DNA of 64,000 nt from NCBI GenBank assembly GCA_963920765.1, contig OY987249.1, positions 20,556,483 to 20,620,482 of the forward strand, given 5' to 3'. The position numbers and the translations under genes were made by a program. This document shows positions 23,137-34,400 of the stretch, piece after piece (within the stretch, counting starts at the first letter, position 1; every line of letters starts with the position of its first letter). The notes under the pieces were generated by a model. That model ran no database searches. It saw only the letters and a list, made by a program, of their open reading frames with translations, and was not told where the DNA came from. This DNA comes from Ulota crispa (lineage: Eukaryota > Streptophyta > Bryopsida > Orthotrichales > Orthotrichaceae).

Positions 23137-24561
23137 ATGGCACCCTTAGTGTCTCGCTCCTTAGCAGCGCAGCTCTGGCGCTCCCGAGCTGGAGCATGCG
23201 CTGCCGCCTTGCGCCTCTCTCCCTCTGCCATTTCCTCTTCTGCCTCCCTCCGCTCCAATTCCACCGTCGCTGCCGTTGCGGCGCCCGATGACGACCCTGT
23301 TTCCTCCCCTGTTTCTCCTTTTGGCGTCACGATGAAGGGCGTCAAGATGGCTGGTCGCCCGCTTTATCTCGACATGCAGGCTACTTCTCCAGTTGATCCG
23401 CGCGTCCTCGATGCGATGCTCCCCTTCTACATCGATCAGTACGGCAATCCTCACTCTCGAACGCACATGTATGGATGGGAAAGCGATGATGCGGTGGAGA
23501 AGGCCCGGGACCAGATCGCCAAGCTCATTGGCGCTAACCCTAAGGAAATTATCTTCACTTCTGGTGCTACGGAGGCTAACAACATCGCAATTAAAGGAGT
23601 CATGCATTTCTACAAGGAGAAGAAGCGACATATCATCACGACGCAGACAGAGCATAAGTGTGTCCTGGACTCGTGCCGCCACTTGCAACAGGAGGGGTTC
23701 GAGGTGACATATCTGCCTGTCAAGAAAGATGGCTTAATCGACATGGGTGAGTTTCAGGCTGCTGTTCGACCCGACACAGGAATTGTCTCAATTATGCTTG
23801 TCAACAATGAGATTGGTGTCATTCAGCCCCTTGCGGAAATTGGAGAAATTTGCCGGAAGAACAAGATTTTCCTTCATACAGATGCTGCGCAAGCTGCCGG
23901 CAAGATTGCTATCAATGTGGACGAATTGAAGGTGGACTTGATGTCCTTGAGTGCCCATAAGATCTATGGGCCCAAGGGAGTCGGAGCGTTGTACATGCGG
24001 AGGAGGCCTCGTGTTCGCGTGGAAGCACAGATGAACGGTGGCGGACAGGAACGAGGCATTCGGAGCGGGACCGTCCCGACTCCGTTGGTGGTAGGCATGG
24101 GTGCGGCATGCGAGATTGCGAGGGAGGAAATGAAGCACGACGAGAAATACATCAAAGAACTCACCGATCGGTTGCACAACGGCATAGTGTCCAAGCTGGA
24201 TGGCGTCATTCTCAACGGCAGCGAAGAGCACAGGTATGCGGGAAATCTAAATCTGTCGTTTGCGTACGTGGAAGGGGAGAGCCTGCTTATGGGACTCAAG
24301 GAAGTGGCTGTTTCGAGCGGAAGCGCTTGCACTAGTGCAAGTCTCGAGCCATCCTATGTGTTGCGAGCACTGGGCGTCGAAGAAGACATGGCTCACACCT
24401 CCATCAGATTCGGCATCGGACGGTTTACAACGAAAGAGGAGGTCGACCGGGCCGTTGCTCTCACTGTTGATCAAGTGACTAAGTTGAGGCAGATGAGTCC
24501 TCTGTGGGAGATGGTTCAGGAAGGCATTGATCTGAAGAGTATTCAATGGGCGCAACATTGA
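23137..24561 (+). CDS. NFS1: Mitochondrial cysteine desulfurase NFS1
   Basis: This PLP enzyme takes sulfur from cysteine, giving alanine and an enzyme persulfide for Fe-S cluster assembly. It works with ISD11 and the ISCU scaffold in mitochondria. The gene is a single exon of 474 residues. The ATG at 23137 is preferred because the open frame further upstream is only CT-repeat. The first ~65 residues are rich in Arg, Ala and Ser, typical of a mitochondrial targeting peptide. Core motifs follow: [48 protein letters not shown] (His173), [31 protein letters not shown] (PLP lysine Lys275), [12 protein letters not shown] and [17 protein letters not shown] (catalytic Cys398). The C-terminal SPLWEM and IQWAQH match the eukaryotic NFS1 tail. 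All key residues are present. It is GC-richer than the DNA around it. The length is normal for the family. Confidence 0.97.
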   Translation: MAPLVSRSLAAQLWRSRAGACAAALRLSPSAISSSASLRSNSTVAAVAAPDDDPVSSPVSPFGVTMKGVKMAGRPLYLDMQATSPVDPRVLDAMLPFYIDQYGNPHSRTHMYGWESDDAVEKARDQIAKLIGANPKEIIFTSGATEANNIAIKGVMHFYKEKKRHIITTQTEHKCVLDSCRHLQQEGFEVTYLPVKKDGLIDMGEFQAAVRPDTGIVSIMLVNNEIGVIQPLAEIGEICRKNKIFLHTDAAQAAGKIAINVDELKVDLMSLSAHKIYGPKGVGALYMRRRPRVRVEAQMNGGGQERGIRSGTVPTPLVVGMGAACEIAREEMKHDEKYIKELTDRLHNGIVSKLDGVILNGSEEHRYAGNLNLSFAYVEGESLLMGLKEVAVSSGSACTSASLEPSYVLRALGVEEDMAHTSIRFGIGRFTTKEEVDRAVALTVDQVTKLRQMSPLWEMVQEGIDLKSIQWAQH

Positions 24562-26857
24562 CCAAAACTCGCGTTTGTCGTTGACTTCAACATTTTTCCG
24601 TCCTCGTTAGATGTTATTGTTTTTCATCTTCTTTACATTTCTCATGATCTTCTTGCTTTAGTGAATCAAGCAGTCGATACTTCCCATATAGAACATGACT
24701 TAGGAACGTTGGAACTGGAAGGACCTTCATGAACTTGAATGGTATTGAGCCTGTATAGAAAGACATTAGGAATTGAACAGTAAAAGTACTTTTGAGTGCT
24801 GTAAAATTGTTTACTGTCTAAGCATCCACGATGCTTTCAAGTGGATATGTGAGTAATTAATTGACAGCTTAGTGAAATTGGGAACCGGAGGATTGTAGAG
24901 AAATGCTTCACCTGTTTTAGCAAAGAGTTTTGCTCGCAACTTCATCAAACTATCAAAGCGTTGTCCGCTTTACCTGGTAGTCTTATTAATAAGTATGAAT
25001 CTAGGACAGTTGTGTGCTTTTTATCTTTATCTTGATCTACTCTGTGGAATTCAAACATTGGTTTGAATGGCCCGACGAGAATTTGGCAAGAGTTTTGGAG
25101 GTATTTGAAATGTAAATGGAGATTCTTTTAGGGCCGATTTGGGTGGTTGTAACCCATTTTTATACTCTTCTTCGAGTTCTCTTCAACTATTATTTTCGTT
25201 GGTGTTTTAGAGAGCTTAGAGGTTGTGGACCTCGTATATTAGATGGTGATTTGGCAAGGTATGAAGATTGTCTTCACCCTGTGCAAAAATGGATCTTATA
25301 GGAGACAAAATAGAAGTGTACTTGTTAAGAAAGGAAAATTTTGTATCATTTATGTGGTTTGCTCTGGCTTTGTTATTATTTCGATTTATCACTTGTCATT
25401 TGATGAATGTCTTTCTGTTGATTGGTAGCACCTTTTTATGCCAGTAGGTAATAATATAAATAGTAAATAGAAAGTGATGTATGTTGGAAACAAACTTCTT
25501 CGTAGGTGATGTTTTTGCTTTCAACTTAACGTAAGTGTTTAGGTTTGGATGTATATCCATTTCATTTTGGAGAAATTGTTTGAATTTGTCCAAAAACTTG
25601 TCCAAAAACATTATTGTTTGATTAGAGTGGTTTATGGCATTTACTAATTATCAAAGACTGGATAAAAGTCTTTAAAATAATTCCTATTCCTCCCGGCGTT
25701 TTATGTTCTAGCAGCAAATTAAAAGAAGCAAAAAGATTTAGAGCTTCAGTTGAAGTTAACAAAAACTTAATCATCAATAGAAACAAAAAGGGTAAAAGTT
25801 AGGAGTAGGGTATGCTCTTTCTAACCAACCTATTTTCAAGCCTTGGAATGCGTATTTTTTCCTTTTTCAAGATCAAGACTAATGAGTTCATGACATGTGT
25901 CCTAAAAGAAAGTAGGAAGTAATGAGCAAAAAGTTATTTGGTTATGATTACAATTATGAGAGTCTAGTGATTGTCTATAGGTTAAGAACACTTTATGCAC
26001 TTTGAAATTTGTATATAACTTAGTTTTGCGTGAAAATTTCCAAAAAAATTTGTGTTGTAATATTTCATATGAAGCCATTGAAGAAAAATTTGCACCACTT
26101 TGTTGTTCTAATGATCAGAAATGGGTGGTCCTACCTTAGTGTAACCACGGTCCAAAGTTTCTTTGGTATAGAGACGTCCTAATAGGAAGGTATTTCCCCA
26201 TTGTCATGAATACAATGTGTTCACTATGACAAAATGATAATGACTCTTATAAGGTTAGCTGAAACTGACTAGTTGAGGATAGTGATGCCCAAATGAAAAA
26301 TAATTTTTTTGTGACAATATCCAACAAGGAACAAATAGCTTATTTATTATCAAAGTCATTTGCAAGGTTGTTAAATGATTTGATATATGAATTAAATGGG
26401 TACAAATCATGAGTAAATATTGTGTACATGCAAACTTTTTACAACCTCATAAACAAAACTACACTAACGTATTTGCTAACTAAGTACAAAAACAAGTAAA
26501 AACGATTGGCAAAATGTGGATATTTGCCAACTAGTTTTATAACAAAAAAATGTACATAGTTGCCAAAGTATGCCTTCAATAGAACATTAGATTTTCATTC
26601 AATTCATATTTTCAACACCAACTAGTATAAATTTATCGATTGAGTTAGGCAATTAAATATTTTTGATTATCATGTTGTGCTAGTTCATGACCAAGTACCA
26701 ATGATATTATAGATGATATTATACATGATATTATGGGTACACATGGGGGAAGGAAAAATTGTTAGAGGAGAAGAAGGGAGTAAAATATCAGGATTCCCTC
26801 ATTTCTTCTTTGCGACTAAGAGTGAGGGCAAAGAAGGTAAAAATTCTTCTTCTATTC
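24562..26857. other. NFS1 3' flank and intergenic DNA
   Basis: The first few hundred bases are probably the NFS1 3' untranslated region. Composition returns to AT-rich at about 25400. No further gene or clear repeat terminus is seen. Confidence 0.5.
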
Positions 26858-28333
26858 TATAGTGGTGCTTGGATAAGGTCAACCTTTTTAAGAGAAATGT
26901 TTCATAAGATCACACTCCCACTCCTGTTTTGCCTAAATAGTGTGTTCTAGGCCTTGTTAAGGTCAAGCGCCTGCTTATGATCAATGCTTGTTTTTTGTCA
27001 ATGCTCATTTTGACACAATAGCTGAATGCATCTGGTTTGCGTCAACTTTCTTCCTTTCATCTCCTTTGGCCCACGCTTGATTCTCAAGCCACGCATGTCT
27101 TGCGCTGCATTTGTTCTTGTGCCGTGCCTATTCTTGCAAAAGGTAAGATTTTAGGGTGTTGCTTGAGCAACTTGTATTGATAGTTTAGCAAGATTCTTGA
27201 TTTCATGCTATGTTAGAGAGGTAGAGCACAAAGGCATTACAAGCATTTTGGAATTGACATTTGTAGAGCTTGTTTTTTGCACAAGAATAAATTTTTTCTT
27301 TCCTTGGTTACTCAAGTCGCTTCCTGGGAGAAATTGTCAAAGCACCATTTTCCAATTGCCAAGTACCATGACCTGCTCCTTCAATGAGTGTCATGTGCTC
27401 TTCAATTACTCTGAATGGTATATGATTTTTTCAACTTTGGAGGATTGATGCTTTGTCTTCTTAAATTCCCTTTCCTAGATTAGGTATTGATAGCTGAGCA
27501 TTTGGTTTAGATCAATCAAGATTTTCCATAAATCTGCTCTGGCTTTATGTAGATTAGCACTTTGTAAGAGTAAAGCCAAGAGTAGCTCAAGATAAGCAAT
27601 ACTTTTATCTATTGTTTGTAGCAAGCTCTTTGTCTAAATCCACATTCAGATTGTAATGAAGTAACTCATATCATATAGAGGCATGTGTTTACAACAACAC
27701 CTGCTATTTGTTGTTATTTGAAAATGGAATTTGATATGAAATAGTTGCATAGTTTTGGAGAAGATAATTAATAATGACTAGTAATGAATTTTTAAAGTAA
27801 ACAATGAAAAGATAGACTTATTCTCAGCTAGAGAAGCATTGCTACTAGAAATGAAAATCCTCACATTCCAAGAGAGAGCAAAATAGATTTGCTATACCTA
27901 TGTAAAGGAAATTTGAAGAGGGTAGAGATATTAGATTGCTTCCTATCAGATGTGAGTTACCAATAGTCCACGATGCATTGGTAGGTATTGAAAATGTTTT
28001 AGGCTTTGCACAGCCCCTTAGCATGCTTACTGGACAACATTTGCAGGATGCCAAGACCTTGAAGGCAGTGTTAGAGCAGCTTAAGGCTACCATTGCTCAA
28101 TAGTGTGTACCATATTAATAATGCCTAACTAAAAAAGCTTTTTGTGTGTGTTTATATTGAGGAACTCTAATCTCACTTTATTGTGTGCAATATGGCATAA
28201 ATGCTAGCGTAATATGCACAATACATTGTGTGAAATGGAAGAAACAAAAGAGTGTTTGTTTATAATCAATGCTTGGATAAGATCAACACTTTTTACTAGC
28301 CCAAAGTGTTGACCTTATCCAAACACCACTATA
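26858..28333. mobile_element. 1.48-kb element with TATAGTGGTG terminal inverted repeats
   Basis: The left end TATAGTGGTGCTTGGATAAG continues GTCAAC. The right end read backwards is TATAGTGGTGTTTGGATAAG continuing GTCAAC: 25 of 26 bases match. The target duplication could be TA but cannot be separated from the termini. An extra partial copy of the terminus (GCTTGGATAAGATCAACACT) lies just inside the right end. The interior is less AT-rich than its flanks and contains a 65-codon open frame, described separately. Confidence 0.75.
27906..28103 (+). pseudogene. Possible captured coding fragment
   Basis: An open frame ends at TAG 28101-28103 and reads, among other parts, RDIRLLPIRCELPIVHDAL, GIENVLGFAQPL and TLKAVLEQLKATIAQ. 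It has ordinary protein-like composition, unlike chance frames in this AT-rich DNA. It has no start codon or recognised family. Being inside a terminal-inverted-repeat element, it could be a host exon picked up by the transposon. The opposite strand is also open across part of this stretch, so the direction is not certain. Confidence 0.3.
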
Positions 28334-28969
28334 TAAGTTTTATAAGTTTCAACAAAATTAAGACACTCATTTAAAAAATTCCATTTCTTGAAAGTATTCC
28401 CCAATATACTCTGACATTGTTACAAAGCTTTGAGAGTTCTATATGATTGTGGTTGTTGAATTTTAATTTGTTTTTCAAAATCGAATGTTATGTGTCTTTT
28501 TAAATAAATAAAAATCCATTATTCTATTTTGATTAAGTGATTAAAATTAATAAGTTTAGCTTCAAACAAGGATCTGTTTTGTTTGTGTAGCATTTTCCAA
28601 TGCTTTGTGATTTTTATTTATTTTTGTTGTAAATCTCACTTGCTTTTAATAAAACATACTTGTGCATTAACTCATTTCTTACTTCTCATACGTTTTCTTT
28701 CTTTTTTTTTTCTTATACATTAAAAAAAAAGGATTTATTTCCAAACAAGCTATTGTACATTTTAAAAGTGAAACTAAAAATTAACCACTAACATAAAAGC
28801 GATACTCTTAACTTTTTCTAAAATTATCAATTTTGACTTACATTTTTTGTATGTGTTTTCATAAATATAAAAATCCTCTGATTTTTAACTATAGCACCCA
28901 AAACACATATGCAATAGTTATAGCACTATTGGTGAAATGTGGTATGTGACGTGCAAGACCATGTGTTAC

Positions 28970-29220
28970 ACTAAACTTTATGTAGATCAATATTTTTTAT
29001 TTAAGGAGTTTTTTTTAGCATGGAATATGTGCATATGTTTGTGCATATGGATGTTACCCATACATTCATGCAATCAAATCTCCAAAATTCATCATCAACA
29101 TTTTTCAATTAATTTTCTTGTAAAACCATGTAAAATCATGATTTGTGACACAAAGCAATTTGTCAAAATTTTAATTTAATTTTTTTGAGGTTGAATTTTG
29201 GTATGCTTGGTTGGGATTGG
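28970..29220. repeat. Single-arm relative of the 318-1345 foldback
   Basis: Matches the right arm of the foldback in order: TTTTTTTTAGCATGGA, CATATGGATGTT, CAATCAAAT, AAAATTCATCA, TTGTAAAACCATG and TTTTGGTATGCTTGGTTG. No partner arm is close by. Confidence 0.65.
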
Positions 29221-29613
29221 GGACAAGAATGAGGTATAATAAATGCAAGATCAAAAAAGCCCAACTAACCTCAATTTCAAAACATAACATGACATGACCT
29301 ATAAGTGGAAAAACAGAGGGCAACAAAGTTTATTCAAGGGCACTATACAATATAGTACAAGTTTGCTTGATTTATAAAATATTTGTAAAAATGTTTTGGA
29401 TGTTGTACCAAAAATATTCTAAAAACACAAAAAATCTGATAATTGTGAATGCATGAAGTTTCAAACACATGTATTCATGGAGATTGTATCTTGGGGAGAG
29501 TCAAGAGACCATTTAAATTTTAGCCAAACTAGGTGAAATAAAAAATAGGGTCAATTCTTTTCCAGTTGAAGGTGAATTTTATACTTTTAATAAATCTACC
29601 ATAGCATTGAAAA

Positions 29614-29865
29614 AGACAATGCTATTTTGTGAGCGTAGAATGGTGAGCCTGTGAGCAGTGAGCCAAGATTTGATGAGCAAGAATCAATTTTGATCTTAAA
29701 ATCAATGAAAAAACTATTTAAAAAAAATTGTCAAAAAATAAAGGTTTCAAATGAATAATTATAGGGACCTATGTACATAATTATAGGTGAAATTAAGAAT
29801 TTTGAAAAAAAACTCTGCTCACAACTGACACCTCACCATTCTACGCTCAAAAAATAGCATTCCCC
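29614..29865. mobile_element. 252-bp MITE with 10-bp target duplication
   Basis: Inverted termini share AATGCTATTTTNTGAGCGTA and then GAATGGTGAG. The sequence GCATTGAAAA flanks both sides (29604-29613 and 29866-29875). No coding capacity. The duplication length fits a Mutator-like element (usually 9 bp, sometimes 8-11). Confidence 0.8.
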
Positions 29866-29875
29866 GCATTGAAAA

Positions 29876-31489
29876 TATGTTTTTTTCTTCATTATATGAA
29901 AAATAGGGTGGTGAATCATTCCTTTGTCAATTTTAGTTTATTGCAAAAACAAAATAAGGTAGGAATCATAAAATCCCCCTATGAGTGTTTAGTAGGATGA
30001 GTTTTATCATAATGGTTTGACTAGTTTGGATGAAGGATTTTGTATTTTTTTTGTTCAAATTTTGAATCTAAAGGAGGGGATGCATTTGGTAAATAACTAG
30101 ACATGGGGCAAGAGTGTGCTAACATTGTGTATGGGCATGATTCTATAATTCAAGAAACATTGTGTTAAAATATTGTCTAGTTTGTTGTCTATTTGAATTT
30201 GGGTCTTCTTTAATGCATTTTAAATTTGTGTTTGTTTTCTTGCACTTTGCATGCTTTTAGATTTTAATATTTTTTTAGGTTTATTGTGTAAAAATATAAT
30301 TCTTAATCATGGTCCTCATTTATCCCTTTTCTTAGATTGTGTGTACATGTTTTATTATGCGTATTTGTTCATTTTGCTTCTATTAGTATTTTCATGATAT
30401 TAGTTGTTATGTTGTGATTGACCCTTTCAATACTATGGAATCTATATAGTGCTTTTGGTGCAGTTGTAGTATGAATGTATGTTACTCACATAGATTTCAA
30501 AGACCATACTATATTGTTTAGTATTCTCTACTTTACAATTTTTTTTTAAAAAGGGTACCAAAAATTTGTCTCTTGAACCATTTAGAAATCAGTGTAGAGT
30601 GTTGAAAAATACATCAAAGTAACTTTTTGTTTAAAAGTAGGGAGGTAAAAAAATACTTGTAAGAAAACAAATACCCTTGAGAAATACCCCCATAAATTAC
30701 CCTATTATTGCACGTGGTTACCAAACAAAAGGGGGTGTAACCCCCAAGGATTGTATACATTTTCTATTCTTTCAAATTTGAATTCTTGATTTAAGTTCTA
30801 GACTAGGGAAATGACTAACAAATCAAATATTAGAATCTCAATCAAAATGTGTTATAAACTACAACTACAAGGAATTAGTTGAGGATTCTTGTTTATCAAT
30901 TTTTAAAACTTTGACCTATAGGTAACATCTATACCATTGCATCAACCAATTTTTATTGAAACTAGTAATTAAACATTCTTTCAAAAATTGCTTAAATATT
31001 GAGTCTAAGTCGGTTTCAAATGATAAGTTTTTCTCAGAATACTTGCAAGAAATACATATCTACTGTCCTTTCAAATCCAACGGGTATGAATGTTTCAAAA
31101 TCAACACAAAAATCTAGAACTAACTAGATGGATGATAAAAAAAGTTACTACACGCATAGTACATGATTGAATTCATTTGTTACACAAAATTTTGTAAATT
31201 TGATTCTTTATAGATGAAACAGTCAAAACACTTGACCCACCTTATTAAAATATGATTGAAATTTTATCCCCAAAGAGCTTGGTAATTTGATAGTGACAAA
31301 AATCAACTGTTAAATGTCTTTCAATATTGTGAACTTGTGAAATTTGCTTATAAGACTTGCACGTGAGAACAATAAGTGAATTTTGCATTGTTTTAATTTT
31401 TTGTTTGCGCTAATATATTTGGTGACAAGAATTCCATCTTGTTAAAACTTTGCCAAATTCTGTCTTTGAGATCTTTACAAGAGACAAAT
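29876..31489. other. No gene seen
   Basis: AT-rich DNA downstream of the pyruvate decarboxylase gene. Part near 31490 may be its 3' untranslated region. No repeat termini or open frames of note. Confidence 0.5.
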
Positions 31490-34400
31490 TTAGTTGTTAT
31501 GTTGACAAGGTCTATTATTGGCAGCTGAAACCCGAGATCCCCATTCTAAAAGCTCTTTACTTGTATCATCTTTGTGACATATTACCTCAATAAAACACAA
31601 CATATTGGTTTTTTCTTGGGCTGTCTTTACTGCTGATGCTAATTCTCCCTCATTTGTAACCTGAATATTATTTTATTGATTGTTCACAAAAAAAACCCCC
31701 CGTTCTACTTAGAATTAAGTGTTTTCAGATCAAATTTTTTTATGCTTTTACAAGTGTTCATGATTTATAATGTGGTCCATTATCTCAAAGTATACAAAAA
31801 TAAGCAAATATTATAATGTTATGACAAATTTGCACGATGACTTGTTTAACATTTTTCTACTTATAAAAATTAATTGAATTACAAATTATAAAGTAACAAA
31901 TGTATTCATTTTCAACTAATTAGCACTTTTCAAGTAATAGTTGAATAAGAGATATCTTATGGTTACTACAAAAGCATTGTATATATGTTTTTGATCAAAT
32001 TAGAATGAAATAAGACTTTTAACCCCTAAAGGATCAAGCCCTCTTTTTTAGCAGCACAGCAATTTTGGGCAAGTACATATGATTGGAAATTTTCATATTT
32101 TAGGCTGAAATTTTAACAAAATGTGGGAACAAGGTTTATCTTCCATATGCACTAAATTTCATGACATATGGGATTATGAATAAGAAGATATGGCCTAATA
32201 TGTTGTTTTTTTCACTCGGTGGCAATCTAGGCAGATTTTAAAATAATCTTTTTTCAAAAATAAAAATTTGAAATTGGTTAAGGAGATTTATATGAAAGTG
32301 GCAAGCTTTGCATCATTTTGTTTTGATCAATGAGATGAAAGCTATGAGGAGTTTTTGTTTGTGGGTAGTTATGGATTCTCTACTCTAAAATAAACTTTGA
32401 AGCCCTTTGTTTTACTCAATTTCAATATTTTGGAAAAAAAACACAACGAAAGGATGTAAAGTGTTTATTACAACATTGCAACCATTGGTATTGGCATTTT
32501 TCATTTTTGTAATTAAATTCTTAACAATTTTGTGTTTTTAATCATTCTCTACTTTTTATTTTCTATTTTTTTTCCATATGTTGTGTAATTTCAAATGATT
32601 TGAAACTTTTTTGATATATACCCTACTTAGGTAGAATAAGGAACCTAGAGAGGCACTCCACTTAGCCTTTTTTTCTTAGGAATTTCACCTTTTGAAGGGT
32701 AGCTGTTCACAAGACATTACTGAATATTCAAACCCTTCTATCTTCCAATCCATGCTGCAAAAAAATTTGACTTTTTTTTTGAAATCTTTTAAAACTATCC
32801 TACTACAAGATCCTATGGTTACATATGCATAAAAATGTTTTTGTTTTCAAATTTGGTTGATGCTTCAAAATTGACAATTTTGGAGAGTTTTTGGTGAAAA
32901 TGATGCTTGGTCCTCCTTGGGTTAAAAAACGATTCCTTACAATCACCAATAACAACTAAACGTAAATATCCAAAAGCTTTTCTTTCTATTGTTGATTTAT
33001 TTAAATAACAAAATTCTATGATTCTAGGACAAGCTTAAAGTACTAAATGAATAAAAGCATTATAAATCATATTTTATTTTGCAATTTGAGTGTTTTGACT
33101 TTTAAACATTTAACAAAGTGTAGGAACTTAAGTTGAGTTATACTATTACTAACATAATATTTTAAATTCACTTATAAAAGTCATAGTGGTTTACAAATCA
33201 TTACCTTTTTGGTCCATAAAGCTCCAGTGCCATTATGAATAGCTTCTACTACACCAACATAGTCCCAATTTTTAATGACATTGTAAGGGCCGTCATGAAT
33301 TGCTCCTTCCAGAGTGTATCTCCCATTATTAATCAGAAAAATGATGTTGTACTGTTGATTTCGTATCATCGTAGACAAATCTTGGGCTGTCAGCTACCAT
33401 TACCTTTTTTAAGTTAGGTTTTTTTCTGTTTTTTTATTAATCATTAATTCAATCTTGAGATACGCAGTTTTTAACATGCATAAATATTAATAAACTCAAA
33501 TACCAATTGTTATTGGTTACATTATGGTGTTAAAAAAATTTCAAACTACCAAACTTTGCTAAATCAAGTGTAAATGCAATTTAACACAAAATGATGCATC
33601 TCCACGGGTGTGTTCACTTGGTGTTATGAAGGGTATAGCAATATGAATGTACTTTAAAGGTATGTCCAGACACATCTAATTTTCCTTTGCTACTACCACT
33701 TTTAACACCAATCGTGAACATACCCTAAAAATAAAAATACATTATAAAATGTTAATAATAGAAAATAGAAAATATAATATCATTATTGTTTTCAAAATAT
33801 TCTACTTGTTTTAACTATAATTTCTTTTTCTGTATTGTTATTGTGTTGCTATATTTGAAAAAAACTATATAAAAAAAAGTGACAAGGTTCAAACAAAAAT
33901 GTTGAATTACCTGAAAGCTACCATCACCTATACAAGCAATACATCGCTTTTTAGAAGCTTGTGCATAGCCTAATAAAGCTCCAATAGACCATCCAATAGA
34001 AGCGTATTGCATTTGAAACTCATATCTATACATATTTGATAAAAACAATGAGTGTAAAAATTAACCACACACATTTTGCAAATTACACAACTTTAATTGT
34101 GATAATATCAACAGTTTTCAATTATGTTATTAAATATATTACTGTCCAATATTTTCATGGAATTTTTTTTTAATTGAGTTTTTTTTCATGTCTCGAAGCT
34201 AACCCACAACCATCTGGAAGTTTGAGTTTTTGACAATTAAACCACGAATCTCCAGTCTCAACGATCATTGCTGAATCACTTGTTAATATTTCCTAATTTT
34301 TTTAGATTAGAAGTTACCAAAAAAATAATCGATAATGAAACTCTCATGCTTTAAGAATATTATTGAAAATTTTATCAACTATTTGTACGATGCTTTTGAT

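Noticed and set aside
22836-23345. - strand Glu/Arg/Lys-rich frame over the NFS1 start
   Set aside because: It is the complement of the CT-rich leader and transit-peptide region. No motif.
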